Shown: piece after piece, positions 19,266-28,586 of the stretch | How positions within the stretch are numbered: position 1 is the first letter of the stretch | Layout: each line of letters opens with the position of its first letter | NCBI GenBank assembly: GCA_001683845.1 | Contig: LXQI01000004.1 | Coordinates: 1 to 64,000 of the forward strand | Origin: Erythrobacter sp. ANT-B3C2 | GTDB lineage: Bacteria > Pseudomonadota > Alphaproteobacteria > Sphingomonadales > Sphingomonadaceae | DNA: 64,000 nucleotides | Direction of reading: 5' to 3' | Notes under the pieces: model-generated | Told to the model about the DNA's origin: nothing | The model's database searches: none | What the model saw: only the letters and a program-made list of their open reading frames with translations | Made by a program: the position numbers and the translations under genes

Positions 19266-20141
19266 ATGAGCAGCCGCAAACCCATCCGCAAAGCCGTGTT
19301 CCCCGTGGCGGGGCTCGGCACCCGTTTTCTGCCCGCGACCAAGGCGATTCCGAAGGAATTGCTGCCGATCGTCGACCGGCCGCTGATCCAATATGCGGTG
19401 GACGAGGCGCGCGAAGCGGGAATCGAGCAGATGATCTTCGTGACCGGGCGCGGGAAGACCGCGCTGGTCGAGAATTTCGACATCGCCTACGAACTCGAGG
19501 CGACGATGAAGGAGCGCGGCAAGGATATGTCGGTGCTCGACCCGACCCGCTTTAACCCGGGCGACCTCATCACCGTACGCCAGCAGGTGCCGATGGGGCT
19601 GGGCCATGCGGTGTGGTGCGCGCGCTCGATCGTGGGCGACGAGCCGTTCGCGGTGCTGCTGCCCGACGAGCTGATGGTGGGCCAGCCCGGCTGCATCGCG
19701 CAGATGGTGGAGGCCTATAATGAAGTGGGCGGGAACCTGATCTCGGTGCTGGAAGTGCCAATGGAGGAGGTTTCCAGCTACGGGGTGATCGACCCGGGCG
19801 AGAGCCGCGGCGCGCTGACCGAGGTGCGCGGGCTGGTGGAGAAGCCCAAGGCGAACGTGGCGCCTTCGAACAAGATCGTCTCGGGCCGCTACATCCTCCA
19901 GCCGGAGGTGATGTCTGCGCTCGATAAGCAGGAGAAGGGCGCCGGGGGTGAGATCCAGCTGACCGATTCGATGGCCAAGATGATCGGGCAGCAGCCGTTC
20001 CACGCGGTGACCTTCGCGGGGCGGCGTTTCGATTGCGGCAGCAAGATCGGCTTTGTCGAGGCGACTTTGACGCTGGCGCTGGAGCGGCCCGACATCGGCG
20101 CCGAAGTGCGCAAGGTGATCGAGCGCCTGCTCGCCCGCTAA
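19266..20141 (+). CDS. galU: UTP-glucose-1-phosphate uridylyltransferase
   Basis: Makes UDP-glucose for LPS, exopolysaccharide and glycolipids. The 291-residue nucleotidyltransferase shows the N-terminal substrate loop AGLGTRFLPATKAIPKELLP, EGARE-like VDEAREAGIEQMIFVTGRGK, the metal-site region LPDELMV and the sugar-binding VEKPK. It diverges from the small membrane protein gene and ends about 190 bp before a bidirectional-looking hairpin. Confidence 0.95.
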   Translation: MSSRKPIRKAVFPVAGLGTRFLPATKAIPKELLPIVDRPLIQYAVDEAREAGIEQMIFVTGRGKTALVENFDIAYELEATMKERGKDMSVLDPTRFNPGDLITVRQQVPMGLGHAVWCARSIVGDEPFAVLLPDELMVGQPGCIAQMVEAYNEVGGNLISVLEVPMEEVSSYGVIDPGESRGALTEVRGLVEKPKANVAPSNKIVSGRYILQPEVMSALDKQEKGAGGEIQLTDSMAKMIGQQPFHAVTFAGRRFDCGSKIGFVEATLTLALERPDIGAEVRKVIERLLAR

Positions 20142-20330
20142 ATCGGGATTGGCACCAGGGTGGCAGCGCCGTCCGTCCGGTGGGCGGCCGCGATGCCGGA
20201 CCTCGGGCGAACCAGACCGGGACTTTGCGCAGAACAATTTCGGAGCGGGAAACTTGGCTGCCGCACTCAAGGTCAGTGACCCAAGGCGAATCTTTCAGCG
20301 TGGGTTTGCAATCCAGCCGATCTGGAAACC

Positions 20331-20356
20331 AAAAAAGGGCGCCGCTGGCGGCGCCC
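20331..20356 (-). terminator. Rho-independent terminator for the M23 peptidase gene
   Basis: On the minus strand the stem GGGCGCCGC/GCGGCGCCC is followed by TTTTTT (20336-20331), 37 bp past the peptidase stop. The stem may also end rightward galU transcripts, though there is no T-run on that side. Confidence 0.7.
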
Positions 20357-20392
20357 TTCAACCTATTGTGCCTTGCGGCAAGCAGCGAGATC

Positions 20393-21091
20393 TTAGTCTT
20401 CCGGGCCGCCCATCGCCCCGGTGTCTTCGGCAACAGCGAGACCGGTGTACATGTAGGGGAGCGGATCGACCGGATAGCCGGCCACGCGCACTTCATAGTG
20501 CAGGTGCGGGCCGGTGGAGCGACCTGTGGAGCCAATATAGCCGATCAGCTGGCCCTTGACGACCTGATCGCCCGGGAACACCGCGAAGCCGGAAAGGTGC
20601 GCGTAGCGGGTTTGAAAGTCGCCACCATGCTCGATCTGGATGTAATTGCCGTAGCTGCCCCAGTAATCGGCGCGGGCGATGATGCCGTCCGCCGTGGCGT
20701 AGACCGGGGCGCCGGTGGGGCCCGCGAGATCGACGCCGTTGTGCGCGCGCCGGCTGCCGAGCACCGGGTGCATCCGCATACCGTATCCGCTGCTCAACCG
20801 CACGCCATCGACCGGCATCCGCGAGGGGACCGATACCCGGGCGCGGCCAATGGGAACGGTAGGAGCGACGGTGACGTAGGGACGATCCTCGATCGCCTTT
20901 GCAGGGCGATTGGGCGAAGTCCAGCTGGCGAACAGCTCGGTGAATTCCTGGTTGCCCGGGGCACCTTCGGCCTCGGCCTTGATGATGCCGCTGAGTTGCG
21001 CGGCGGTTTCGCCTTCGTTGGCCAACGCCGGTGTGGCGGTGAGCGCAAGCGCGAGACCCGTAATGGCAGTGAAAGCGTGCTTGAAGATCAT
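20393..21091 (-). CDS. M23 family metallopeptidase (murein endopeptidase)
   Basis: A 232-residue exported protein with a signal peptide (IFKHAFTAITGLALALTATPALA). The C-terminal LytM domain carries the zinc-site residues in MHPVLGSRRAHNGVDLAGP and GPHLHYEV (HxH). It should cleave peptidoglycan cross-bridges, or regulate amidases if inactive; the visible metal ligands argue for activity. ATG 21091 directly precedes the signal peptide. It lies about 98 bp downstream of the broken DUF455 gene on the same strand and has its own terminator. Confidence 0.9.
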   Translation of the reverse strand: MIFKHAFTAITGLALALTATPALANEGETAAQLSGIIKAEAEGAPGNQEFTELFASWTSPNRPAKAIEDRPYVTVAPTVPIGRARVSVPSRMPVDGVRLSSGYGMRMHPVLGSRRAHNGVDLAGPTGAPVYATADGIIARADYWGSYGNYIQIEHGGDFQTRYAHLSGFAVFPGDQVVKGQLIGYIGSTGRSTGPHLHYEVRVAGYPVDPLPYMYTGLAVAEDTGAMGGPED

Positions 21092-21188
21092 GCGACCCCT
21101 ATTTCCGTCGTCTGCGCCCGGTGCCGGGCTGGTGGCGGTTTCGTGGCATTCTTGACCCGCAGCGGCTCCCAAAAGTGCCAGCGGAGAA

Positions 21189-22069
21189 TTATTCAGAGAC
21201 GGTCGGAACCCCCCCGCCCTCTCGGTGATTTGGACTTATCTCGATCGTGAGCACTCGCGCAAGAGCAGCATAGAATGTGCGCGGCAGACCGGCTGCAAGG
21301 CGGGCTGAGTCGTTGAATGGGGGCTTCAACGCGCCGGAAACATGCTGCTTTACGAGCATTTGCCAAAGCTTTTCGGGGTCTTCGCCTCGATTCGCCGCTT
21401 CCGCCTGGAAGTGCTTTGCGCCGGTGGCCACGTGGCGGATTTCGTCCTCGAGGATCCGTTGCAGGATCCTGGCGCCGGTAATGTCACCCTGCGAGCGCAC
21501 GCGGTCAAGGATGGCGGGGGTGACGTCGAGACCGCGCGCTTCCAACACCATCGGCACCACGGCCAAGCGGGCGACAACATCCCGCTCGTTTTGGCCGCCG
21601 CGTCCCACAATCCATCATGCGCCGGGAGCGCGCCATAGAAGGTGCCGAGCTTCCGCAGGTGGCGCTGGATCAGCGCGAAGTGCATCGCCTCCTCGGCGGC
21701 GACCTGCAGGAAATCGGACACGAAGGCGGGGCCCTGCGCCGCGCCGAAGCGGCCAGCCATATCGAGCGCGAGGTCGATGGCGACGAACTCGATATGCGCC
21801 AGCGCGTGCCACAAGGCGATCCGCCCGCGTTCCGATCCGCCGCGCCGCCGCTTGGGCATACGGCCGGGCGCGAGCAGCTCGAGCCCCGTGGGCAGCGCGG
21901 GGCGGGCGGGCATGGTGTCGGTGAAATCCCATGCGAGCGTGCCCTGGCGCCACTCTCGCGCCAGCGCCCGCGTGGCCATCACCTTGGCGCGCGGCTTGCC
22001 GGCCAGCAGCGCGGCGCGGATTCGCTGCGAGAGGCTGTCGCCAGCAGGAGTCTGGGCAATGCTCGTCAT
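21189..22069 (-). pseudogene. Ferritin-like DUF455 protein, interrupted by a -1 frameshift
   Basis: The first frame starts at ATG 22069 (TSIAQTPAGDSL) and carries the ferritin-like core up to LWDAAAK; beyond that its sequence is nonsense. The second frame resumes without a gap as NERDVVARLAVVPMVLEARG and continues to the stop at 21189. Both halves are typical of DUF455 with metal-ligand-like AAEEAMHF and EDEIRHVATGAKHF. The break is at the A4 run (T4 at 21589-21592). Adding one A restores AAKNERDVV and a roughly 293-residue protein. Members are predicted di-iron ferritin-like proteins of unknown role. Either a real single-base deletion or a sequence error. Confidence 0.8.
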
Positions 22070-22372
22070 GCCTTGCGCTAGCGCTCCTGACGGCCCGGGC
22101 GCAAGCGCACAGGGCTGGTGTGTGAGGGTGGTTGAACGGACGGCGCGGGACGCGACAAATGGCGACACTTTCGCTCACGCCGGGCATAAAGCTGCGACAG
22201 GGGCGGCGTAGAGCTGACCGCGTGGAGTGGCGGGGCGCTGCTTGCTCCCCCAGAGACCGGCGCCCCGTTGCTTCATTGCCCCGGCCACACGGCCTGGACC
22301 TGTATCCATGACGCGGCGGGGGCGGGACACATGATGGTGCCCCGCGCACGGCCGCTGTAGGAAGGATCTGCC
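22070..22372. other. Divergent intergenic region (303 bp)
   Basis: Lies between the leftward DUF455 gene and the rightward EF-hand gene. It contains a 7-bp inverted repeat GGGGCGC (22232-22238) / GCGCCCC (22260-22266) with a long loop and no T-run. I see no clear promoter boxes and no credible small open frame. Confidence 0.5.
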
Positions 22373-22903
22373 ATGACCCACGGAACGCTGTTCGCCCCGA
22401 TTGCCGCCGCTGCTGCGCTGTTCGCCGGCGGGACCGTTATGGCGCAAATGCCGGGCGGTGACGCCCGGGTGGGCGGCGGGATGACCCGGTCTCAGGCGCA
22501 GGAGCGCGCCGCAGCGGCGTTCGACCGGCTCGACATCGACCGCGACGGCCAGCTCGACCACGCTGACCGCGCAGGCCATCGGCAGGCGCGGTTCGACCGC
22601 CTCGACACTGATGGCGATGGGGCGATCAGCCGCGACGAGTTTGCTGCGCAGCGCAAGCGGCCGATGCGCGGCGCCATGAGCGGCGAGCGGCGCGGCGAGA
22701 TGCGTGCCGAAGCCCATGGTGGCGGGCGAATGGGGCGATGGGGCGGCAGCGGTGAGGGCGGCGCGATCGGCCGCGACGATTTCATCGCGCAGGCCTTGGC
22801 GCGGTTCGACCGGGCCGATGCCGACGGCGACGGTACGGTGACCGCCGCCGAGCGCCGCGCGGCGCGCGAAGGCCAGCGGCGCGGTCGGGGCGCCGCCGAG
22901 TGA
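22373..22903 (+). CDS. Exported EF-hand calcium-binding protein
   Basis: A 176-residue protein with a signal peptide (FAPIAAAAALFAGGTVMAQ) and at least three EF-hand loops: DIDRDGQLDHAD (about residues 53-64), DTDGDGAISRDE (about 77-88) and DADGDGTVTAAE (about 147-158). The stretch between loops two and three is Arg/Gly/Met-rich. Likely periplasmic calcium binder. Good ribosome site GTAGGAAGGATC. It is 16 bp upstream of the response-regulator gene, so the three genes are probably one transcript. Confidence 0.85.
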   Translation: MTHGTLFAPIAAAAALFAGGTVMAQMPGGDARVGGGMTRSQAQERAAAAFDRLDIDRDGQLDHADRAGHRQARFDRLDTDGDGAISRDEFAAQRKRPMRGAMSGERRGEMRAEAHGGGRMGRWGGSGEGGAIGRDDFIAQALARFDRADADGDGTVTAAERRAAREGQRRGRGAAE

Positions 22904-22919
22904 TGGCCGGCACCGGCCG

Positions 22920-23657
22920 ATGAGCGAGGCGGGACCGGTCCGCCTGCTGCTCGTCGACGACGAGGCGAGCCTGCGCGAACCGCTGGCGGGCTACCTTACC
23001 CGCCAGGGATTTATCGTGAGCGAGGCGGCGAATGCGGCCCGCGCCCGGACGATCCTGGTCGAGGAGCAGCCCGATCTTGTGCTGCTCGACATCATGATGC
23101 CCGGCGAGGACGGACTGGCGCTGTGCCGCCATCTGGCCGAAACGCGCGACCTACCGGTGATCCTGCTGACCGCGCGGGGCGAGGCGACCGACCGCATCGT
23201 GGGGCTGGAGATCGGCGCAGACGATTACGTGGTCAAGCCGTTCGAACCGCGCGAGCTGGTAGCGCGAATCCGCTCCGTGCTGCGCCGCGGGGCGCGGTCT
23301 GCGGGGGCGCCCGCGCCCGAGGAGGATGCGGTGTACGAGTTCGAAGGCTGGCGGCTCGACCCGCTCAAGCGGCGGCTGAGCGACCCCGATGGCACGGTGG
23401 TGCCGATCTCCTCGACCGAGTTCCGGCTGCTGCTGGCCTTCCTGACCCATCCGCGCCAGGTGCTCGACCGCGACCGGCTGCTCGACATGGTGCAGGGGCG
23501 CGAGGCGCATCTGTTCGACCGCGCCGTGGACAACCAGGTCAGCCGCCTGCGCCGCAAGGTGGAAGTGGACCGGGCCGACCCGCGGCTGATCCAGACCGTA
23601 TGGGGCGGCGGCTATTGCCTCGCCGCGGACGTGCGGCGAATCGCGGGCGAGCGCTGA
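22920..23657 (+). CDS. OmpR-family response regulator
   Basis: A 245-residue two-domain regulator. The receiver domain has acidic residues VDDE (about 13-16), the phospho-acceptor Asp near residue 57 ([11 protein letters not shown]), and the conserved Lys in VVKPFEPRE near 108. The C-terminal winged-helix DNA-binding domain contains [24 protein letters not shown] and [13 protein letters not shown] and ends with the typical TVWGGGYCL. Its TGA overlaps the kinase ATG by one base (TGATG). Closest in style to OmpR/RstA; target genes unknown. Confidence 0.92.
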   Translation: MSEAGPVRLLLVDDEASLREPLAGYLTRQGFIVSEAANAARARTILVEEQPDLVLLDIMMPGEDGLALCRHLAETRDLPVILLTARGEATDRIVGLEIGADDYVVKPFEPRELVARIRSVLRRGARSAGAPAPEEDAVYEFEGWRLDPLKRRLSDPDGTVVPISSTEFRLLLAFLTHPRQVLDRDRLLDMVQGREAHLFDRAVDNQVSRLRRKVEVDRADPRLIQTVWGGGYCLAADVRRIAGER

Positions 23658-25075
23658 TGCCCCGAAGTCTTTGGCCCAAGAGCCTGTTGGGGCAGATGCT
23701 GCTGGCGGTGGCGGTGGCGCTGTTGGTGGCGCAGGCGATCTCCGCCGTACTGTTGTTCCGCGCGGCCGAGCAGCGGCGCGAGACGCGGGCCGCGAACCAG
23801 CTCGCCTTCCAGCTGGTGGACGACACCAGAGCCAATGCCGGGGCAGATGCCGGGCTGAATGCCGTTGCAGCTGTTGGAGCGCCGCGCCGGGAGAAGCGTC
23901 GCAAGCACTGGCTTCGCGTCGAACGCTCGGCGGCCACCCCGCTGCGACCGGGCGAGGTGCGCGATGCCGATCGCGAGGCGGGTCTGCGCGCGATCCTGGC
24001 CGAACAGGGCGTGGCCGCCGGCGAGCTGCTGGTGACGGAGCGGATGCTGCGCGACGACCTTCATTACCTCTCGGAGCTGCAAGGCACCTGGCGCTGGCCT
24101 GCCGCGAGCGAGGCCGGGAGCGATCGCCTGCTGCTGGCCGCGCTGCGCCAGCCGGGAGCGGCCACCTACAGTATTGCGCGCATCCCGGCGCCGGAGCGCG
24201 ATTTGGGCCGGTTGTGGGCGCTGATCGCGCAGACGCTGCTGCTCTATGCGGTGCTGGTGGGCGGGCTGGCCTGGCTGCTGCGGCGGATCACCCGACCGCT
24301 CGCGGCACTGACCGCTCGCGTGGAGAGCTTCGCCGAGACGCGCGCCTGCCACGACCAGATCGCCCCGTCCGGCCCGCAGGACATGCGCCGGCTGATCCTG
24401 GCGCACAATGCGATGGAGGCGCGGATCGCCGCGCTGCTGAACGAGAAGGACGTGATGCTGGGCGCGATCGGGCACGATCTCAAGACCCCGCTTGCTGCGC
24501 TGCGCGTGCGGATCGAGCTGGTCGAGGACCCGGCCGAACGCGAGCGGATGGCGGCCACGATCGAGGATATTGCCCGCTCGCTAGATGACATTCTTTCGCT
24601 TGCGCGGGTGGGCCGGCCGAGCGACCCGATGGAGCGGACGGATTTGGCCGCGCTGGTCGCCTGGGTGGTGGAGGAATATGAGGACATGGGCGAGCCGGTG
24701 GTGCTGCTTGAAAGCGAGCGGCTGGCGTTGCTTCTGCGCGCGACCTGGCTACGGCGGGCGCTGCGCAATCTGATCGACAACGCCCTGCGCTATGGCGAGC
24801 GGGCGCAGGTGGCGCTGGTGCGTGAGGGAGGTGAGGTGGTGATTCGCATCGAGGACGAGGGGCCGGGCTTTCCCGAGCAGGAGATCGCCGCGATGCTGGA
24901 GCCGTTTGCCCGGGGCGAAGCCTCGCGCAACCGGGACACCGGCGGTGCCGGGCTCGGCCTCACGCTCGCACGCGCGATTGCCGAGCAGCATGGAGGGCGG
25001 CTGGTGCTGGCGAACCGCACGGACGGAGCGGGGCGCGTGGGCGGGCTGGTGGCGGAGCTGCGGCTGCCGCTCTGA
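23657..25075 (+). CDS. Sensor histidine kinase (EnvZ-like), partner of the regulator
   Basis: A 472-residue inner-membrane kinase. TM1 is near residues 10-32 ([25 protein letters not shown]), a periplasmic sensor stretch follows to about residue 185, and TM2 ([23 protein letters not shown]) leads into a HAMP segment ([19 protein letters not shown]). The H-box [16 protein letters not shown] (His about 272) and the ATPase N-box [11 protein letters not shown]1 DEGPGFP and G2 [13 protein letters not shown] are intact. Physical linkage to the regulator and an EF-hand protein suggests an envelope or divalent-cation signal, which is inference only. Confidence 0.92.
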   Translation: MPRSLWPKSLLGQMLLAVAVALLVAQAISAVLLFRAAEQRRETRAANQLAFQLVDDTRANAGADAGLNAVAAVGAPRREKRRKHWLRVERSAATPLRPGEVRDADREAGLRAILAEQGVAAGELLVTERMLRDDLHYLSELQGTWRWPAASEAGSDRLLLAALRQPGAATYSIARIPAPERDLGRLWALIAQTLLLYAVLVGGLAWLLRRITRPLAALTARVESFAETRACHDQIAPSGPQDMRRLILAHNAMEARIAALLNEKDVMLGAIGHDLKTPLAALRVRIELVEDPAERERMAATIEDIARSLDDILSLARVGRPSDPMERTDLAALVAWVVEEYEDMGEPVVLLESERLALLLRATWLRRALRNLIDNALRYGERAQVALVREGGEVVIRIEDEGPGFPEQEIAAMLEPFARGEASRNRDTGGAGLGLTLARAIAEQHGGRLVLANRTDGAGRVGGLVAELRLPL

Positions 25076-25101
25076 GGGCAAACGGGCTCGGGTGTCGCGG
25101 T

Positions 25102-26679
25102 TCAGCGCATCAGCCCGCCGATCAGATTGCGCACGAAGCGGCCGGCCAACGGACCGGCAAGGCTACTGGCCAGCGAGCCGAGCCCCGACGTGGCGCCGGT
25201 CTTCATCGGCCGGGCGCGCGAGGCCTTGCCGGTGATGGCACCGGCGGCGATCGCCGCGGCCGAGCCCGCGGCCGAGCCTGCCGCGCTCTTCATTGCCCGG
25301 CCCCAAATATCGGGGCTCTTGCGTTCGCGGCGGCGGACGCTCTCCTCGCCCTTCTCGGCCACCTCGTCGGCGGTGGCGGCGGCGTCGGCCGCCTTTTGCG
25401 CGAGCACCTCAGAGGCGCTCTCGCGGTCGACGGCCTCGTCGTACTTGCCGCCGAATGGGCTGGCCGCCTGGATTGCGGCGCGCTCCGGAGGGCCGAGCGG
25501 GCCCAGCCGCGAGCGCGGCGGGGCCACCAGCGTGCGCTGCACCACCGAGGGCGCGCCATCGGGCAGAAGGGTGGAGACCAGCGCCTCCCCCACGCGCAGC
25601 TCGGTGATGGCGGTCTCAACGTCGAGCGAGGGGTTCTCGCGGAAGGTTTCGGTCGCGGCGCGGATCGCCCGCTTTCCGCGCGGGGTGAAGGCGCGCAGCG
25701 CGTGCTGCACCCGGTTGCCGAGCTGGCCCGCCACCGCCTCGGGAATATCGACCGGGTTCTGAGTGACGAAATAGACGCCCACGCCCTTGGAGCGGATCAG
25801 CCGCACCACCTGCTCGATCGTGTCGAGCAGCGCCTTGGGGGCATCGTCGAACAGCAGGTGCGCCTCGTCAAAGAAGAACACCAGTTTGGGTTTTTCGACA
25901 TCGCCCACCTCGGGCAGCACCTCGAACAGTTCGGCCAGCAGCCACAGCAGGAAGGTGGCGTAGAGCTTGGGGCTGCGCATCAGCCGGTCGGCGGCGAGGA
26001 TGTTGACGATGCCACGCCCCTCCTCATCGGTGCGGATGAAATCCTCGATTTCCAGCGCCGGCTCGCCGAAGAACAGCGCTCCGCCCTGGCTTTCGAGCGC
26101 CAGCAGCTGGCGCTGGATCGCGCCCACGCTGGCGCGGGTGACATTGCCGAAGCGAGTGGTGAGCTCGGCGGCGTTCTCGGCGGTGTGGACCAGCATCGCC
26201 TGAAGGTCGGCCAGATCGAGCAGCAGCAGGCCCTGCTCGTCGGCAAAGCGGAAGGTGATGTTGAGCACGCCCTCCTGCGTCTCGTTAAGGCCCAGCAGGC
26301 GGGCCAGCAGCAGCGGGCCCATTTCCGAGATGGTGGTGCGAATCGGGTGGCCCTGCTCGCCGAACAGATCCCAGAACACCGCCGGGCAGCCTTCGTAGGC
26401 GTAGTCTTCCATGCCCAGCTCGCGGGCTCGGGTTTCCAGGCTGGCGGCGTGCTTGAAGGTGGGGGAGCCGGGCATGGCGATGCCGGCAAGGTCGCCCTTC
26501 ACATCGGCCAGGAACACCGGCACGCCATTGGCGCTAAAGCCTTCCGCGAGGCCCTGCAGCGTCACCGTCTTGCCGGTGCCGGTGGCGCCGGCGATCAGCC
26601 CATGGCGGTTGGCGCGGGTGAGATCGAGCCCCTGCCGCTCGCCATTGCCGCCCAGCCCGATGAAGATTGCGTCCGCCAT
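25102..26679 (-). CDS. HerA/DUF853-type ATPase (predicted DNA-translocase-like)
   Basis: A 525-residue P-loop protein: Walker A GATGTGKT near residue 31, Walker [13 protein letters not shown] near 280, and the arginine-finger-like region [12 protein letters not shown]. The C-terminal about 130 residues are Ala/Gly-rich with charged patches ([15 protein letters not shown]) and hydrophobic Gly/Ala segments. This matches the DUF853 (YjgR-like) branch of HerA ATPases, whose function is unsettled. ATG 26679 was chosen for the [14 protein letters not shown] start; upstream codons lack similarity. Convergent with the kinase, divergent from pabBC. Confidence 0.85.
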   Translation of the reverse strand: MADAIFIGLGGNGERQGLDLTRANRHGLIAGATGTGKTVTLQGLAEGFSANGVPVFLADVKGDLAGIAMPGSPTFKHAASLETRARELGMEDYAYEGCPAVFWDLFGEQGHPIRTTISEMGPLLLARLLGLNETQEGVLNITFRFADEQGLLLLDLADLQAMLVHTAENAAELTTRFGNVTRASVGAIQRQLLALESQGGALFFGEPALEIEDFIRTDEEGRGIVNILAADRLMRSPKLYATFLLWLLAELFEVLPEVGDVEKPKLVFFFDEAHLLFDDAPKALLDTIEQVVRLIRSKGVGVYFVTQNPVDIPEAVAGQLGNRVQHALRAFTPRGKRAIRAATETFRENPSLDVETAITELRVGEALVSTLLPDGAPSVVQRTLVAPPRSRLGPLGPPERAAIQAASPFGGKYDEAVDRESASEVLAQKAADAAATADEVAEKGEESVRRRERKSPDIWGRAMKSAAGSAAGSAAAIAAGAITGKASRARPMKTGATSGLGSLASSLAGPLAGRFVRNLIGGLMR

Positions 26680-26774
26680 CCTGCGCTCCCTCGCTTCAGC
26701 CGGGATCAGTGGCGCAGCGGCGCGGGCGCGGTCAAGCAATAGACACGTGGCAAATTGGCTCTAGAGCACTGCCG

Positions 26775-28586
26775 ATGGCCAACCCCTTCGTCCTGCTCGA
26801 CGACGCGCGTGCCGAGGGGGCGGGCGACGCGCTGCTGTTCGAGAATGCGGCCGAACTGTTCGTGGCGCGCCGGCCGGACGAGGTGCTGCCCGTGCTGGCA
26901 GCGGCCGAGGCGGCGCGGACCGAGCGGGGCGGAACGCTGGCGGGTTATCTCGCCTACGAGGCCGGGTTGGCGCTGGAGCCGCGGCTGGCATGCCACGCGG
27001 CGGCGCGGACCGGCGCGGCCGGGCCGCTGGTGTGGTTCGGGCGGTTCGAGCAATTCGCGCGGGTCGCGGCCGCCGATGTGCCCGCCTGGCTGGCGGCTCG
27101 CGGTGGGAGCGGGGCGGCCTCGATCGGGCCGCTGGTGCCGGCGCTCTCGCCCGGCGCCTATCTAGCGGCGTTCGACCGATTGCAGGAGGCCATTCGCGCG
27201 GGCGAGATCTACCAGGCGAACCTGACCATGCCGCTGGTGGGGGCGGCCAGTGGCGATCCGGTGGCGCTCTATGCGGCAATCCGCCCGGCGGCGCTGGCCG
27301 GCCATGGCGCGCTGGTGTTCGACGGTGCGCATTGGCTGCTCAGCTTCAGCCCCGAGATGTTCTTCGAGTTGAAGGGCCGGAAGGTGGAGACCCGCCCGAT
27401 GAAGGGCACTCGCCCGCGCGGGCGCGATGCAGCCGAGGACGGTGCTCTCGCGCAAGAACTGGCCGGATCGGTGAAGGAGCGGGCCGAGAACCTGATGATC
27501 GTCGATCTGATGCGCAACGATCTCGCGCGGGTGGCGCAGGCGGGCAGCGTGGCGGTGGAGCAGCGCTTCGCGGTGGAGACCTACCCCACGGTGCACGCAA
27601 TGGTCTCCACCGTCCGCGCCGAACTGACGGGTGGGCTGGGTGCGATGGACGTGCTGAAGGCGCTGTTCCCCTGCGGATCGATCACCGGCGCTCCCAAGAT
27701 CCGCGCGATGGAGTGGATCGACACGGTCGAGCCCGATGCGCGCGGGGTTTATTGCGGGGCGATCGGGCGGATCGGAACAGCCGAGGGCGGGGTGCCGGAT
27801 GCGGCGTTCAGCGTCGCGATCCGCACGATCCGGCTCACGCCGGGCGAGAACCAGCGGCATTCCGCGGTGCTCGGCGTGGGTGGGGCGATCGTGGCGGATA
27901 GCGACGGGCTCGGGGAATGGCGCGAGTGCCTAGTCAAGGGCGGCTTCGCGCGCGGCGCGGCGGGCGGGCATGATCTGATCGAGACGATGCGGTTCGAGCC
28001 AGGCACAGGGGCCGTGGCGCTGCTGGCGCTGCATCTGGACCGGCTGGGGGCCAGCGCGGCGGAGCTGGGGTTTGCCTTCGAACGGGCGCTGCTGGTGGAG
28101 CGGGTCGCGGAGCTGTGCGAGGGTCTGAGCCAGCCCGCAAAGCTGCGGCTGGTGCTCGCGCGCAGTGGCGAACTGGCGCTGGAGAGCGCCCCGCTGCCGC
28201 CGCCGCTGCCCGATCCCGCGCCCTGCGTGGCCCTGCCGCTGCCGGTGGACCCGGGCGACTGGCGGTTGCGGCACAAGAGTAGCGACCGGCACTTTTACGC
28301 CGATGCGCTGGACGCCGCGCGTGATGCCGGCGGAGCCGAGGCGGTGCTGGTGCGCCCCGACGGGCTGGTGACTGAGGGCAGCTTCACCAATCTCTATATC
28401 GAGCGCGAGGGGCGGCTGCTGACCCCGCCCGCCGCTCTCGGCCTGCTGCCCGGCGTGGGTCGGCGCGCGCTGATCGAGGCGGGGCGTGCGGTGGAGGCGG
28501 AGCTGCGGCTGGAGGACCTTTCGGGCGGCTTCTGGATCGGCAATGCGCTGCGGGGGCTCAGCCCGGCGCGGCTGGTGCAGCCATGA
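26775..28586 (+). CDS. pabB-pabC: Aminodeoxychorismate synthase component I fused to aminodeoxychorismate lyase
   Basis: Makes p-aminobenzoate for folate. The N-terminal about 370 residues are PabB (chorismate-binding): IYQANLTMPL, the RPMKGTRPRG loop, ENLMIVDLMRNDLARVA and FPCGSITGAPK. The C-terminal about 220 residues are a PabC-like class IV aminotransferase fold with HKSSDRHFY, VTEGSFTNLYI and LLPGVGRR. The HKSSDR lysine may serve PLP chemistry. The single 603-residue chain covers two steps, while the glutamine amidotransferase PabA is not nearby. The stop overlaps the next ATG by 4 bp. Confidence 0.92.
   Translation: MANPFVLLDDARAEGAGDALLFENAAELFVARRPDEVLPVLAAAEAARTERGGTLAGYLAYEAGLALEPRLACHAAARTGAAGPLVWFGRFEQFARVAAADVPAWLAARGGSGAASIGPLVPALSPGAYLAAFDRLQEAIRAGEIYQANLTMPLVGAASGDPVALYAAIRPAALAGHGALVFDGAHWLLSFSPEMFFELKGRKVETRPMKGTRPRGRDAAEDGALAQELAGSVKERAENLMIVDLMRNDLARVAQAGSVAVEQRFAVETYPTVHAMVSTVRAELTGGLGAMDVLKALFPCGSITGAPKIRAMEWIDTVEPDARGVYCGAIGRIGTAEGGVPDAAFSVAIRTIRLTPGENQRHSAVLGVGGAIVADSDGLGEWRECLVKGGFARGAAGGHDLIETMRFEPGTGAVALLALHLDRLGASAAELGFAFERALLVERVAELCEGLSQPAKLRLVLARSGELALESAPLPPPLPDPAPCVALPLPVDPGDWRLRHKSSDRHFYADALDAARDAGGAEAVLVRPDGLVTEGSFTNLYIEREGRLLTPPAALGLLPGVGRRALIEAGRAVEAELRLEDLSGGFWIGNALRGLSPARLVQP

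Noticed and set aside
21580-21600. Programmed -1 frameshift in the DUF455 gene
   Set aside because: The run is only four A residues and does not form a standard X-XXY-YYZ slippery heptamer in the right frame; mutation or sequence error is simpler.
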